Shown: positions 50,501-63,325 of the stretch, one piece after another
Position numbering within the stretch: position 1 is the stretch's first letter
Layout of the letters: every line of letters begins with the position of its first letter
NCBI GenBank assembly: GCA_964020085.1
Contig: OZ026604.1
Location: forward strand, 16,385,858-16,449,857
DNA length: 64,000 nt
Direction of reading: 5' to 3'
From: Micromussa lordhowensis
Lineage: Eukaryota > Cnidaria > Anthozoa > Scleractinia > Lobophylliidae
Notes under the pieces: model-generated
Databases searched by the model: none
What the model was told of the DNA's origin: nothing
What the model saw: only the letters and a program-made list of their open reading frames with translations
Made by a program: the position numbers and the translations under genes

Positions 50501-53500
50501 TAACCATGAGGCCACCACGCCTCCCTTATGTGGTAGCCTAAGGATTAGTATAATCGTGGAATGAGGCTGGCATTGAGTATGCGTTGTTCAATGTTTACTG
50601 ACATCTTTACCGTGGTCATTACACTTGTGTTGTGTTTCCTGTTAGACTTTTGACACTGTGAAAACGGTGTGACAAAGAACATGGCATGGGAGGCAAGCCA
50701 GTGACCTTCATGTACTGATGCTCTAACCACTCAGTTATTCTTGGAAAGCTCTATTGTGTTCTGGTTCATGACATTTTACTCCCTTGATGGACCTAGCGTC
50801 AGAGCTGTAGCACTATTCCTTGCTGCTGATTGCAGAATAAGCTAAGTAAGTCATGCTTTTTTTAGATTCTTCAAGCAGGGACTGAACAGTTCAACACCAA
50901 GCCCAAGAAAGGAATTGAATTTCTCCAAGAACATGGATTGCTTTGCTCTCCCCTTAATCCAGAAGAAATGGCTAAGTTTTTACGTGAAAACCCTCGCCTT
51001 GACAAGAAGACTATTGGTGACTACATTGGCGACAAAAAGAACAGTAGGATTCTAGAGGCCTTTGTTCGGTAAAATGATTTATTAGTCTACCACTTATACT
51101 ACATTCAAACATTGAAGATTTTCGAAAGGAAAATTAATTTGTTTATTTTAAAAGAAAAACGTCTAGTTTCAGCCTTACATGCATTTTACGTGCAGAATTG
51201 ATCGTGGACTATCTAAACCAATGTCAGTTACATTATTGTCAGAAAAAGTCCCAAAATGTTACGCGATTTTCTAGTGAGTTTTGTGAAATAATTAGTTATG
51301 ATGGTTTATTCAATACAAGTACGTGACAACTGTTGCTGGAGCCTTTCAGACGAAAATTGTCACATTCAGACAGAGAAAAAAAACACATGTCATTTGTACT
51401 TGTTCAGTCTTGCAGTGTGACTTGTGAGCACAGTAAGCAGGTTTATTTTGTTCTTAGGTCTTTCCATTTCCATGACTTGAGAGTGGATGAAGCTCTGCGT
51501 TCTTTCCTGGAAAGCTTCCGTCTTCCTGGTGAAAGTCCTGTTATTGAACACATCATGGAGTTCTTTTCTAAACAGTTTTATGTGAGTGGACATGTGTGAT
51601 GTGACACATTCAGTTCGGAATCTTATTTACCAGTTTGACCAGTAGTTGTAAGACAATTGATGATTTTTGTTTTCATTTACAAATATCATAATGATTCCTT
51701 GTGATAATTCTGCTTTAAACTTTGTCACGGGTTGTAAAGTGTCTGCTCATGTGGGTTTGTGTCGTAATGTTGTCTTTGGATTTTTTTTTTCACAACAAGC
51801 CCAGTAATGCTGACAAAGAAAGCGTTTTCAAAATTTGTCAATCGTTTATTAATGAACTGGAAAAATAGCAAATAGATTGTGATAGCTGATGAGTTCAAAA
51901 TCACTTGGTGAAAATTCGCAGTTTCCCCTTTCTTCATGAGTTTGAGGTGGCTCTGAACCCTGTCAAAATAAAATATGCCAAAGAGAGAAGCTTGCTTGCT
52001 TTCGTGCTTGAAAGGGACATAATGTGGTGCATTTGACGTCTTTTAGTGTTGCCATGGCAACGAATGTTAATGCCTTAGATATGGCATCTTATTATTCGCT
52101 GGTAATCAAGTCTATAAAGGTTTACAATCATAGTTCTTGTCAACACTACTGTGATACCCTGTATGAGAAGGAGGCTCTGCTTGCAGGGTTCTACCGGGGT
52201 AGCTGGGATAAAATAACACAGTTCGTTGGTCATAAGCTCTAAAATACAGTTTAACCCAGCTAGCTCGACTTCTTATGGGAAACGAAAAATAGTTCGAGAT
52301 GACAGGGGTTCGAGATATAACGAAGTTGAACCACCTTAAATACATGAAGAGATAGAATAAGATCTGCTACATTGTCTCTATTTCTTCTTATTTATATGCT
52401 GGAGTCCAAATTATTTTCAGGAAAGTAATCCAGAGCCATATGCCAACAAGGATGCTGTATTTACACTGTGTTATGCTGTTATTATGTTGAACGTGGATCA
52501 ACACAATTCCAACATCAAACAGCAGAAGCCGATGACATGTGAGGTACAGTCAGCAGTCATTATATGATCACTGTTGTGTTGTCGTCAGTTACAGTCGAAG
52601 CAGACAACAATGGCGGAACCAATCAAATTTAAGATTTCCAGTACACGACATTGAGTGTCTCCTAAGGATCATACGTCTTTTTATATTTAAGCAGCAGAGT
52701 ACTTTTTCCGTGTTTACATAGCCTCATCTAAACACGAGAGGGGTTGGGAGAATTCAAGGCAGCTATGCAAACCCGAGATGCAGTCAAGGGGTGCGCGTAA
52801 TATCCTCATCTAAACACACCTCAACCAATGAGAGTGAGCGTATTATCTTGAATATTTTGTGAAAGGCAAGGATGAGCCATGACACCGTATTACTGGTAGC
52901 ATATGAAATAATATAATAGAGCGACGATATTGGATATGCATGCCATGTTTTTAACTAAAGAATCTATTCTGCAAAACGAACAAACAGGCTTATGTCAAAA
53001 AAGTGACAAAATGCTCGATAAGTTAAGAAAATTACGTAATAAGCTTCTCATTTTAATGCAGGATTTTAAGAGAAACCTGAGAAGAACAAATGGCAATGGT
53101 GATTTTAGAGCAAGCATGCTGGAAGAAGTCTATCATGCAATCAGGTATCACTACAGTACATTGCTATATGTTTTATCACAACATCACAGCCCGTAGGGTC
53201 TTTTTACGGTCAAAATTCGTCCCCATAACTCGAGGAAAATAGATTGGTAGCTAACTTCTTTATTCAGCTGGATTAAATTAATAAAACTTTTGATAACATA
53301 TTGACACATCAGAGACCAATCGTAATACAGAATTACCATGCTGACTTAGGTTGTTCGAAAGGTGGATAACGTTATCCGCTGGATAAATAACCATCCAGCG
53401 GATAGCGTGGTTTGTTTTGTTAACACTTATCCAGTGGATAGCGTTATCCAGCCTTGGACCAACTGGGGCCAAGTCGCCATCTTTCTCCCTACCGAGGATT

Positions 53501-56364
53501 ACTCAAGACGAGAATAAACCTCGGCAAACGGGTCAATTCTATGATGCGTTGAACCTGGCATGATACATCAACTACACAAGAATAACGTTTTCAATACAAG
53601 GCCGCCCTTGTATAAAGGTCATGACCAAGGCCCCTTAAATTTGGTCATGAACCAAAATAATGACTTTAAATAAGTATTTCAACACAGCATGGGCATGCTT
53701 TGCGTCTTGGATGAGCTGCATCTCGCATATACAACACGCCCAGATCATCATCTACATAAAGCCTTTTTCTCTTGCTTTCTGTCTTGCTTACTTCAACAGA
53801 AATGAAGAGATTGTAATGCCTTCCGAAAGAAGTGGAAAAATAAAAGAGAATTATGAATGGAAGGTGAGAATGGATTGATTGATTACAGTTTTGTGGTAGA
53901 ACCATTAGCTGAGATGAGTTTCTGAACACTGCATGCGTTGTTTTACGGTACATTGGAATCAGCAACACTGAAAAACAAGTGAGTTTTGGTTCACTATTTT
54001 GCCATTTTGCCAGGTTACATGTAGCTGTACTGTTAATTTCTTATTAAGTGTCGCGGTTTCTATTTTGTTGCTTTTTTTTAATGTCCGTTTGAACATGTGT
54101 TGATATCAAACAGGTTTTGTTGAGACGTAGCAACACTCCAGAGGGGAAGTACATCCATGGGTTGGGCAGTAGCTTTGATCAAGACTTGTTTTTAATCATA
54201 TGGGGTCCCACAGTGGCTGCTCTGTCATATGTGTATGATAACGGACTGGAAAAAAGCGTTGCACAGAAAGCTATTTTGGGATTCAGGTAAAGATCTGTTT
54301 AACTTAATGTATTTGTAACATTTAATTGTTTTGACAGTTTCCTTTTTCGCGAGGCAACTATATTTCTTTGTTGTATTTTTTATGTCCGTTGTGTATACTG
54401 AGTTTGATGTTACATTTCAAGCCTGTTTTAACTTCAAGAGTTCCAGTGTTGTGTCGTGAGCACAAATGACAGAGCGTGACTCTTAGATACTTGTTTTGTT
54501 TCAGAAAATGTGCCCTGATATCAGCCCATTACAGCTTGTCAGATGTGTTTGATAACCTGGTTATTTCATTGTGTAAATTTACCACATTACTAATCCCGCC
54601 TGAGGTGAGTTGCATTCAATAACTACATTCAGTGACTTTATGTGTTGTTTAAATATCTGTTATGTCAAGTGAAGACTATACTCTCGTAGTTTCCACTTTT
54701 CGTATGTTATAAAATGGTAGGTAAGTTCTTATAACTTTCCTGATCGAGTAGAGCATTTTTCGATTTGTCATGCAAGCTGTAGTATTTGGTGATATCAGTA
54801 CTGACCTTCTCATTGTTGTGCAATCAGTTGAATTTGTTGTAGATTTCTAATCACCTGAATCAGGGATTGGGACGGCAAAACAGGCAAATGAGCCTATGGG
54901 CCTTTTATAAAAAGATTGGGCCATTAGGGAAAAAAAATGGGCCATTTCCACAAACGATACGTAACTCTTGCTTGTTTTATAATTTTTACTGGACTTCAAG
55001 CTAGGTTAAAGTAACAGAATGTAGCTAATACAAATTATTGAGCAAGGAACGGCGTTTGCGAGCAGAGTCCGAGTAAGGGGTCTGGGGACGAAAGCAAAGC
55101 GGATGCTTTGATAATGTTGATAAAAGAGCAAAGGCATCTTGATTTCTCGCGTGTTTATTCGTCATTACACTGAAAATTTCACAAAGGAAAATCCTTTAGA
55201 CAAAATAGTGTATATTTTACTAGCTGTTTCGCAGCTAGGGCGCATCGCAGGCCCCGTAAGTACTTTCATAATGCGCCATTTTGTAGCTTTATGCGGCGTA
55301 TGCGCGTGGCGCCCGGTCTCCCCAATTCGTGCTTGATTTTCAAATTGTATTCTACAAATCTTTCAAGCGTTGACTTTGAAGCAGAATTTATGGGCATAAT
55401 TGACGGATCGGTTTTTGTTGTTCTCTTATGAGCTTGTTGCGAGCAAATTGAGCAAATTAATCAACACTACGATATGCTGAACACAATTCTTGACTTTTAC
55501 TATAACGTGAAATTTCTTATTGCATCTGTATGCCCATGCGTTAGGGTTTAACCAGACACTTCCAAAGCCAAGCTGGATGTTGATCTATGCTAATCGTTCC
55601 TTGATCAATCATAGTCTCACGATGTTAAAATTGTGTTATTTTACGCATAAGAATTTACTTTTCACTCAAAAATTGACGATTTCGTTCTCAGAGTGGGGAA
55701 AGTCTACCAGTGTCGTTTGGTAGAAATCTGAAATCTCAGCAGTCAGCAAGAACACTCTTTGCTTTGGCACATCGTCATGGTGATATTCTCCGTGAAGGCT
55801 GGAAGAACATCATGGATTGTATGTTACAACTGTTCAAGGCAAAGATGTTGCCCAAATCTATGGTGGAGGTATTTTAAAGTGACCGCCTGTTTTGGGTTAT
55901 TATCTTTCTACTTTAGTACTTTTTGTCGAGTTCAAATGAAGCAGTATTGTTGTATACAATTCCGAGACAAAAAAGTCGAATGAATGTCGGATGTAATACA
56001 CGTTTTGACTGGTTTGTCGTTTTCAGGCTGAGGACTTCGTGGAGGCCAGCGGGAGAATAAGTCTTTTGCCAGAAGAGCTGCCATCTACAAGGTTTGTGTT
56101 CTATACCAGCCATTTGCAAACTGCTTATATTGTGAGTCATTCTTTCGTAACGGGCATTTTTCTCTGCAAGCTTTTACGTTCAGAGACTACTCAATGTAGT
56201 ATGCGTGACTGGTATTGTCATCTTCCCTTCTCAGTCTGCTTTACTTCTTTATGATAACTGACAGAAAATATCTTCACATTCCCAATTGTCGATGAGAGTA
56301 TATACCTGATCATAAAAATGGCTGAGGCAAATAATTGATCTGCGAGACACTGACAAATCACGAA

Positions 56365-56396
<32 letters not shown>

Positions 56397-56779
56397 ATCA
56401 TTCGATCACCAAGTTTGTTTTCAATTTAAATCAGTATCTGACAGCTCAGGGAAGCGATCTGCCGTTTTTCACTCGAGAGTGTGGTTTGAATTACGCATGA
56501 GCAGAATATTATTTCCAGCAAAACATGTTTAGACAGTACTACGCATGAGCAGACCATTATTTGCAAGCAGTTATTTGCAGTGGACTCTCGGCCAATGGAA
56601 AGGAAAAAATTGTATCAAATGATATTATTATTATTATTATTATTATTATTATCTTTATTATTATTATCATTACTATTATTATCATTATTACTATTATGTA
56701 ACAAAAAAGATCATATATTGTAAATTTTAGTTTGTTTAAGAATTTGTTAATAAAGTTGTTATTTTTTTAAATTACTATT

Positions 56780-56810
<31 letters not shown>

Positions 56811-59800
56811 CTATTACTGTTATTTTTAGTCTCCTTCAAACAGCCAAGTGATTTTACTTGCAGTTTGCCACACGTTCGATTTCACACTGATGATGGATTT
56901 CGATCTTATCCCATTACCCAAGTCGACCACATGATTCCGTGGTCTTCACTGTTAAAGAGCATAGAAACCACTTCTCAAGACATGCAAACGTACTTTCGAA
57001 GCTAAACCACTCGCCTTAAACGTGTTTCATTTGAGTTTTCACAATAGCTGCTGCGCAGCAAGCCAATAAACGCTCGTAAAGTGATTCATCAATTATAGGC
57101 TAGCCGCACTTTTTCTGACTGTTATCACTATTCACAGGCCAGAAACATCCATATTTTCGTGGTGGTTTGCAAACCCTGAACCTGCGAGCTACAGAGGCCA
57201 GTCTACAGAGGATAAAGAGGCACAGAAACAAGCGCATAACTGCATTAAAGTGAGTTGTTTGACCGAGAATGATAGTTTTTTGATAGATTCTTTGTTTTCG
57301 TGTTGATATGTTTTGAAGAGTTAAAGTCGCCGTGTAGCCTTTGCTTAGACTCCAGTTAAGTTTCCCTGTGCTTTGCTATCATTACAATTTCTCCAGCCTG
57401 TTTGGCGGAAAATGAGAAAAGGAATGTTCTTTTAAATGAACATGTTTTTAGATCACGGGTTTGTAATACACTTCAGGAGTTAGCTTAGAGGTGTGTTCCA
57501 GACACCTTGCAGAAAATCGCAAGGCAGTTGTTTACTGACGAAGTAATGTCGCACTCCTTCACTCGGGGTGCTCAAAAGTAGTTTCTCCTTCCTTTACATG
57601 TCATTGATTTATCTCTTTGCTTGAGAGAAGTCCAGAGTTTTTCTTCCGACTCACATCCATACCTCTTCTACGGGCGAAAGGAGATTAAACCGTGTAGTTT
57701 GACGCTACCTAGGACTGGAGCTTGGATCCTGATTGCGAATATCCGGTCTGTGATTGATCAAACTCAATAACTACATACATTATTATTGATGACAATCTCC
57801 GAAGTAGACTTACATGTAAGCTGACTGGAAATAAATCGTGTTTTTTTAATTTCTGTGTCCTTAGGATTGCCATCCAGAGCTCCTTATCACAGAGAGCAAG
57901 TTTTTGAGACCTGAGTCGCTTAATGAACTCATGAAGGTGATATACTTGTTCATGCACAAGTTTGAAATGAAACTTTGTTGTTTGTTTCTCACTTAGGCTT
58001 ATGATAGCCGGGATATTGCTCCAGCTTGTTTGGAGCTTGTGGATGTCTCTGATAAGTTCTCTTGTCAAGTGTTTTGACTTGATGTAACAAACATCATATT
58101 TACATAAGAGAAAATCCACTAGGTGCTGTAGAGTTCAGTCTGTTTGTGGTAACACTTTGTTGTGTTTACTGATTTAGGTGCTGATTTACAACTCCAGTAT
58201 TGACAATCATGAATCCATGTCCACTCAAACATGTGACGAAGAGGCCGCGGTATTCTTCCTTGAGCTCCTAATAAGAGTTGTTTTGCAAAACAGGTAATGT
58301 GCACTTTTGCTCTTTACCAGCCAACAGATCTGTGCATCAGTTTAATCTTCGGTTTTCGAATGGTCAAGACAGATAGACAGATAACGTCTGGCTGGGTTCG
58401 AGATGACAGTGTTGTGTTGTTGGTGTTGCAGGGACCGTGTTTCAGCATTATGGGGCACTGTAAGGGACCATCTCTCCAACATTCTTGTCAACGCAACTCA
58501 ACACAGGTAAGCACATCATAACAACTGATGACTGCACTTCTCGTCTTTATTTCAGGTATGTTAGCTTAAACGTAGTACGCGATAGCAAGTTCAGGGTAAG
58601 CAGTAATTGGAGACAGTGTGCTTACTTGCAAGCAGCGCCAATTTCAGTTTATATATTTTTACCTTGTATCTCTTTAAGAGTCCGAACTACAAATTGTGAA
58701 CTTGGCCCAAACGTAAAGTACCAGTGTTAGAAGGTTGAAGTCGCGGTTGAAGCATATATTGTTAAGTTCACTGATTGGACCCATGTTATACATGGAAAAA
58801 CATGGGTCAAAACATATTTGGACAATGATAATCATGGTAAATGGAAATCGCTCTTTGAACTACACGATCTCGGCGGTGATGTTATCTTTAAAGGTAACCT
58901 CCACAAAAACGATTTGTCAAAGTTTATACATATATCGGATGCCTTTATAACAGAACTTCTAAAACTCTGGTCAGAAATTAGCTATGACGGTAACATAACT
59001 TCCTCCGAAAACTTGCTTCTCTTTGGCAAAATTCACTTGTGAGAATTGGAAATAAATCTATTTACTACAAATCGTGGTCTTCCGAAGGAATACAAAACGT
59101 CAGACATTTAATGAAAGACGCAGACAATTTCCTATCTTTCACTGAACTCAAGGAACACTTCGACGACCAAACAAATGTTCTTGTTTATCACGGTTTGGTG
59201 TCGTGCATAAAATTGTTAAGGAATGCTATAGAAAACCAAAATGAAGAAAACAGAAATTTCAGCACTTAAGTGGAAAACTTCATAATAGCTCCTAAACCCA
59301 ATAGACTGGCATACAAAAAGCTAGTCAGCGCTAACCAGAGTAGACCCAGGAAAAGCCAAGAGAAACGGATTGCCTACTGCAGTATTCAGTGTTCCAAAAC
59401 AATCGATTGGGGGATGGCTTACAAACTCCCTTTCTGCAGCACTAAAGATACCAAAATAATTATTTTTCAGTTTAAACTACTTCACAGGCGTTTAGCAACA
59501 AACGATTATCTAAATAAAATAGGCATTAGAGATAATGATATTGTACATTTTGTTGAACCGAGAAGGAGTTCCTTTTTCATTTATTTTGGTCGTGTAGCGA
59601 GACGTCTTGCGGCCCCATGCCCCACCGTGGGCAATAAGGACTAGAGAGAGTGAGACGTCTTGTTTTTGGCAGGGCTTTATGAAATAGTTGGCCGAGAACC
59701 AAATAAAACTAAAATCCAACATTTTCACTCCCTATGTAATGATTGGCCTGAGGTCGGACACTCTATCCAACACAAAGCAGTGCTTTTACTTCCTTGTTGC

Positions 59801-62410
59801 CAGATATTACATATGGTCCTGCAAAACAAAGGAAGTGATCTCAAAAATAGAAAAGATTTCCTATTTTTCTGTCTTCTTTAGTACCTCCTGATTCCTAAAC
59901 CTCAAAATAAATAGATAAATAAATAAAAAATAAAAAATAAAAACAAGTTCAATATAAACGTTTTAAAAGGAAGCCATGCATGCAGGAGGATAATCTTATA
60001 ATTTAGCTGAGAATTCGTAGTAATGACATTTTCTTTTCTATCTTCATAGCTTAGTAGTTCTGTTAAGGGTCTGCTAGTAATGTAATGTATTGTATGTTGT
60101 TGTAAGTAACTGTTGTTATTAAAAAAAGTTCACTGATTGGAATAAAGAGCCGATTATTGGAATGGAGGGGGGATCTATTGGGTTTAATTGAGGGGGGCTT
60201 ATTGGAAGGGTAAAGCTTAATCGAATCACTGCTTGACAATTTGTTTGTTCATTACATGTCCGCCTGACAGCATTCAAAAACGGGTTTTAATTGGATTTTC
60301 TTTTTTTGCAGTTCAATCGTGGAAAGGTCTGTTGTGGGCTTACTGCGGCTGGCCATTCGCCTTTTGCATAAAGAGGACGTCTCCAGTCAAGTCCTGTTAA
60401 CTTTACGAATCCTTCTGTTAATGAAGCAAAGTGTTCTTCAAGCCTGTGGCAGGCAAATTTCATTTGGACTTCACGAACTTATTCGGACTAATGCCTCTAG
60501 TATAACATCCTCTAGAGACTGGGTCACAGTGTTTACGCTCTTAGAGTGTGTTGGTGCTGCCGCCACGCCTCCTACTGTCACTGCGGGTCCTGTTGCCATG
60601 ACAACAGTATCCAAGGATACGGACAGTGATTCAATCTCGGGAGATTACGAATTTGCCGACGGAATTTCGAACTCGGAAAGCGATGTTAGCTCATTTGCGA
60701 GCATCGAGGCAGATTCAGGATTAAGCGGAAGCGTTTTAGGAGACACATGGTTGGTGATTACGAAACAGGATTCGGAAAGTTCTCCTGCAAACCAATATGA
60801 ATTGACTGTAGGCGTTGAATTAAACAAACATGATAGTAAATCTTTTGTCAAGTCATGCCAGACCTTGGCATTTTTAATCCGCGATAATGCTCACGTCACC
60901 AAGGAGAATTACCTGCACTGTGTGCACGCCATTCGCGTGTTTTCAGAAGCGAGTCTGAATGGAGGGGCGGGATACCGGCAAGATGGCTGGCAGTTTAAAG
61001 AAAACGAAGCTGATTACAAAGGCAGCTGGGGACGCAAGAAGTCGTCATCGTCATCCTCGCGTGTAAAGAAAGCGAGCCCAACAGGCTTAAGGACGCGAAA
61101 ACCTCCTAAGTCAGCAACGAGCAGTCCAGCCACCAGCGAAGATGAAGCTGAAATTGTAGAGACTATTAACAATACTTACGACGCTATGTCTCTCCAACTC
61201 ACCGAACTCATGTACACACTACATACTCATGCCAGCAGCATTTTTGAGAAAGTCCCAGACGATGGCAACCAATCACAACAAAGCAGGCCTAGTGACGTAA
61301 CAGCACGTATGGACTTCCTGTGGACTAAATGTTGGTGTCCCTTGCTGCAAGGAATCGCGCGGCTCTGTTGTGACGTCCGCCGTGATGTGAGAATGTCTGC
61401 ACTCACTTATCTTCAGCGGGCATTACTTGTTCATGATCTGCAAGATTTGACAGCAGTGGAGTGGGAAGCGTGCTTTAACAAGGTGAGTTGTAAGGTAGAT
61501 CGTCTACTGTTTCTTATGGTTGCCATCTGAAAAACTGGTTATTCAGACTTTCTGAAGTCGTCTTCAATATTACTTTCCTCGTATGTTGGATTTCCCTATG
61601 TAAACTTGACTATGCTTGCATGGAAGGTCGAATTATAGTAATTCTGTTACACAGTAGCCAGTTACTAAATGAGTAGTTTTCATTGCCTGTGTGTCACACC
61701 CTGGATGGGTACGGTGATAAGTCCGTCTCTTTGTAGGTTTTGTTTCCCATGCTGTCTCAGCTGCTAGAAGTTAATAGCAAGGGTGACCCAATGGGTGTGG
61801 AGGAAACACGCATGAGAGCTGCCACACTCCTGTGCAAGGTATTCAACATTTGTCGTGTATTATTTTACCAGACTGAGACGACTTCACGTTATTTTAACTG
61901 CTGACAGTAGATGTCTTTGTCAATTCAGATCCTCTGAATTTCTCAAACATTCAAACCACTATAAATTTTACTCTTAAATGTCAGAATCCCGGAGTTTTGT
62001 ACCTTGTTTTGTTTTTCGTCATAGCTGGTAATATAGCTTTTTTACATGAAATTGGACCATTTGCGAAGAACCTATTATGACGAAAGTGACCCGTGACGTA
62101 CGTGATCCTTGTCTCTGATCATCCGAGAGCAGTGATATGTGGAACCCCTGTGTATGGTCAGCCGAGAGGATGACCATGAGAACGTTATGAAACTAACCGC
62201 TAAACATGAGCCAAAGTTAACTATACCTTTAAGATTTTAATATGGTTTATGATGTAAGTTTTGATTTATTTGTAGTTCTTTCTTTTTTTTTCTTTACTTT
62301 TCTTTTTTCTTTTTGCTAAAGTTAACTCAGGTTATTAGTTAGGTGTCCACTATTAGTAGAGGGGACCTCTCCCCTCAGCTACATTCCTTTTGTGACACAA
62401 TAATAAAGTT

Positions 62411-62444
<34 letters not shown>

Positions 62445-62773
62445 ATTTTATTTTTTAAATATAATTTTTGAGAATAAGTAATTTTATTTATCTCACTTAA
62501 TCAGTAAAAATGTCAAAAAAAATGTCAAAAAAAAATGTCAAATGTTTGTTTATAGTGGACATGCACTTAGCTACACCAAGCTAGTTTACAGGCATGCCAC
62601 TCAAACAGCTGAAACAAATCCAGCTAGTGGCCAGAGCGGGACTCGAACCCGGGACCCCTGGATTGGTAGTCCGACGCACTGACCACTCGGCCACGCTGCC
62701 TCCAAAAAAAATACACATTAAAAGAAAACGAACTTAAGGAGTCAAGAAACAAGTGCTTGTTGCTTATATAACA

Positions 62774-62809
<36 letters not shown>

Positions 62810-63241
62810 TATTTTATTTTTTAACATAATTAATGAGAATAAGTTATTTTATTTATCCCACATAATCAGTAGAAATACACATTAAAAGAAAACGAAATTA
62901 AGGAGTCAAGAAACAAGTGCTTGTTGCTTATATAACAATTATTATTATTATTATTTATTTTATTTTTTAACATAATTAATGAGAATAAGTTATTTTATTT
63001 ATCCCACATAATCAGTAGAAATACACATTAAAAGAAAACGAAATTAAGGAGTCAAGAAACAAGTGCTTGTTGCTTATACAACAATTATTATTATTATTAT
63101 TTATTTTATTTTTTAACATAATTAATGAGAATAAGTTATTTTATTTATCCCACATAATCAGTAGAAATACACATTAAAAGAAAACGAAATTAAGGAGTCA
63201 AGAAACAAGTGCTTGCTGCTTATACAACAATTATTATTATT

Positions 63242-63325
<84 letters not shown>

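Noticed and set aside
60319..61530. 403-codon open frame as an independent gene
   Set aside because: It starts at a GTG inside GBF1 exon 30 and ends in the following intron. Its sequence is the GBF1 HDS2-HDS3 region, with a clear acceptor at 60310-60311 and a donor at 61483.
62628..62703. Functional tRNA gene (minus strand)
   Set aside because: It has A- and B-boxes, but the acceptor halves do not pair and it continues into a SINE body with a repeat tail.
62441..63240. CRISPR-like array
   Set aside because: Whole 146 bp units are repeated with no constant-repeat/unique-spacer alternation, in an animal intron.
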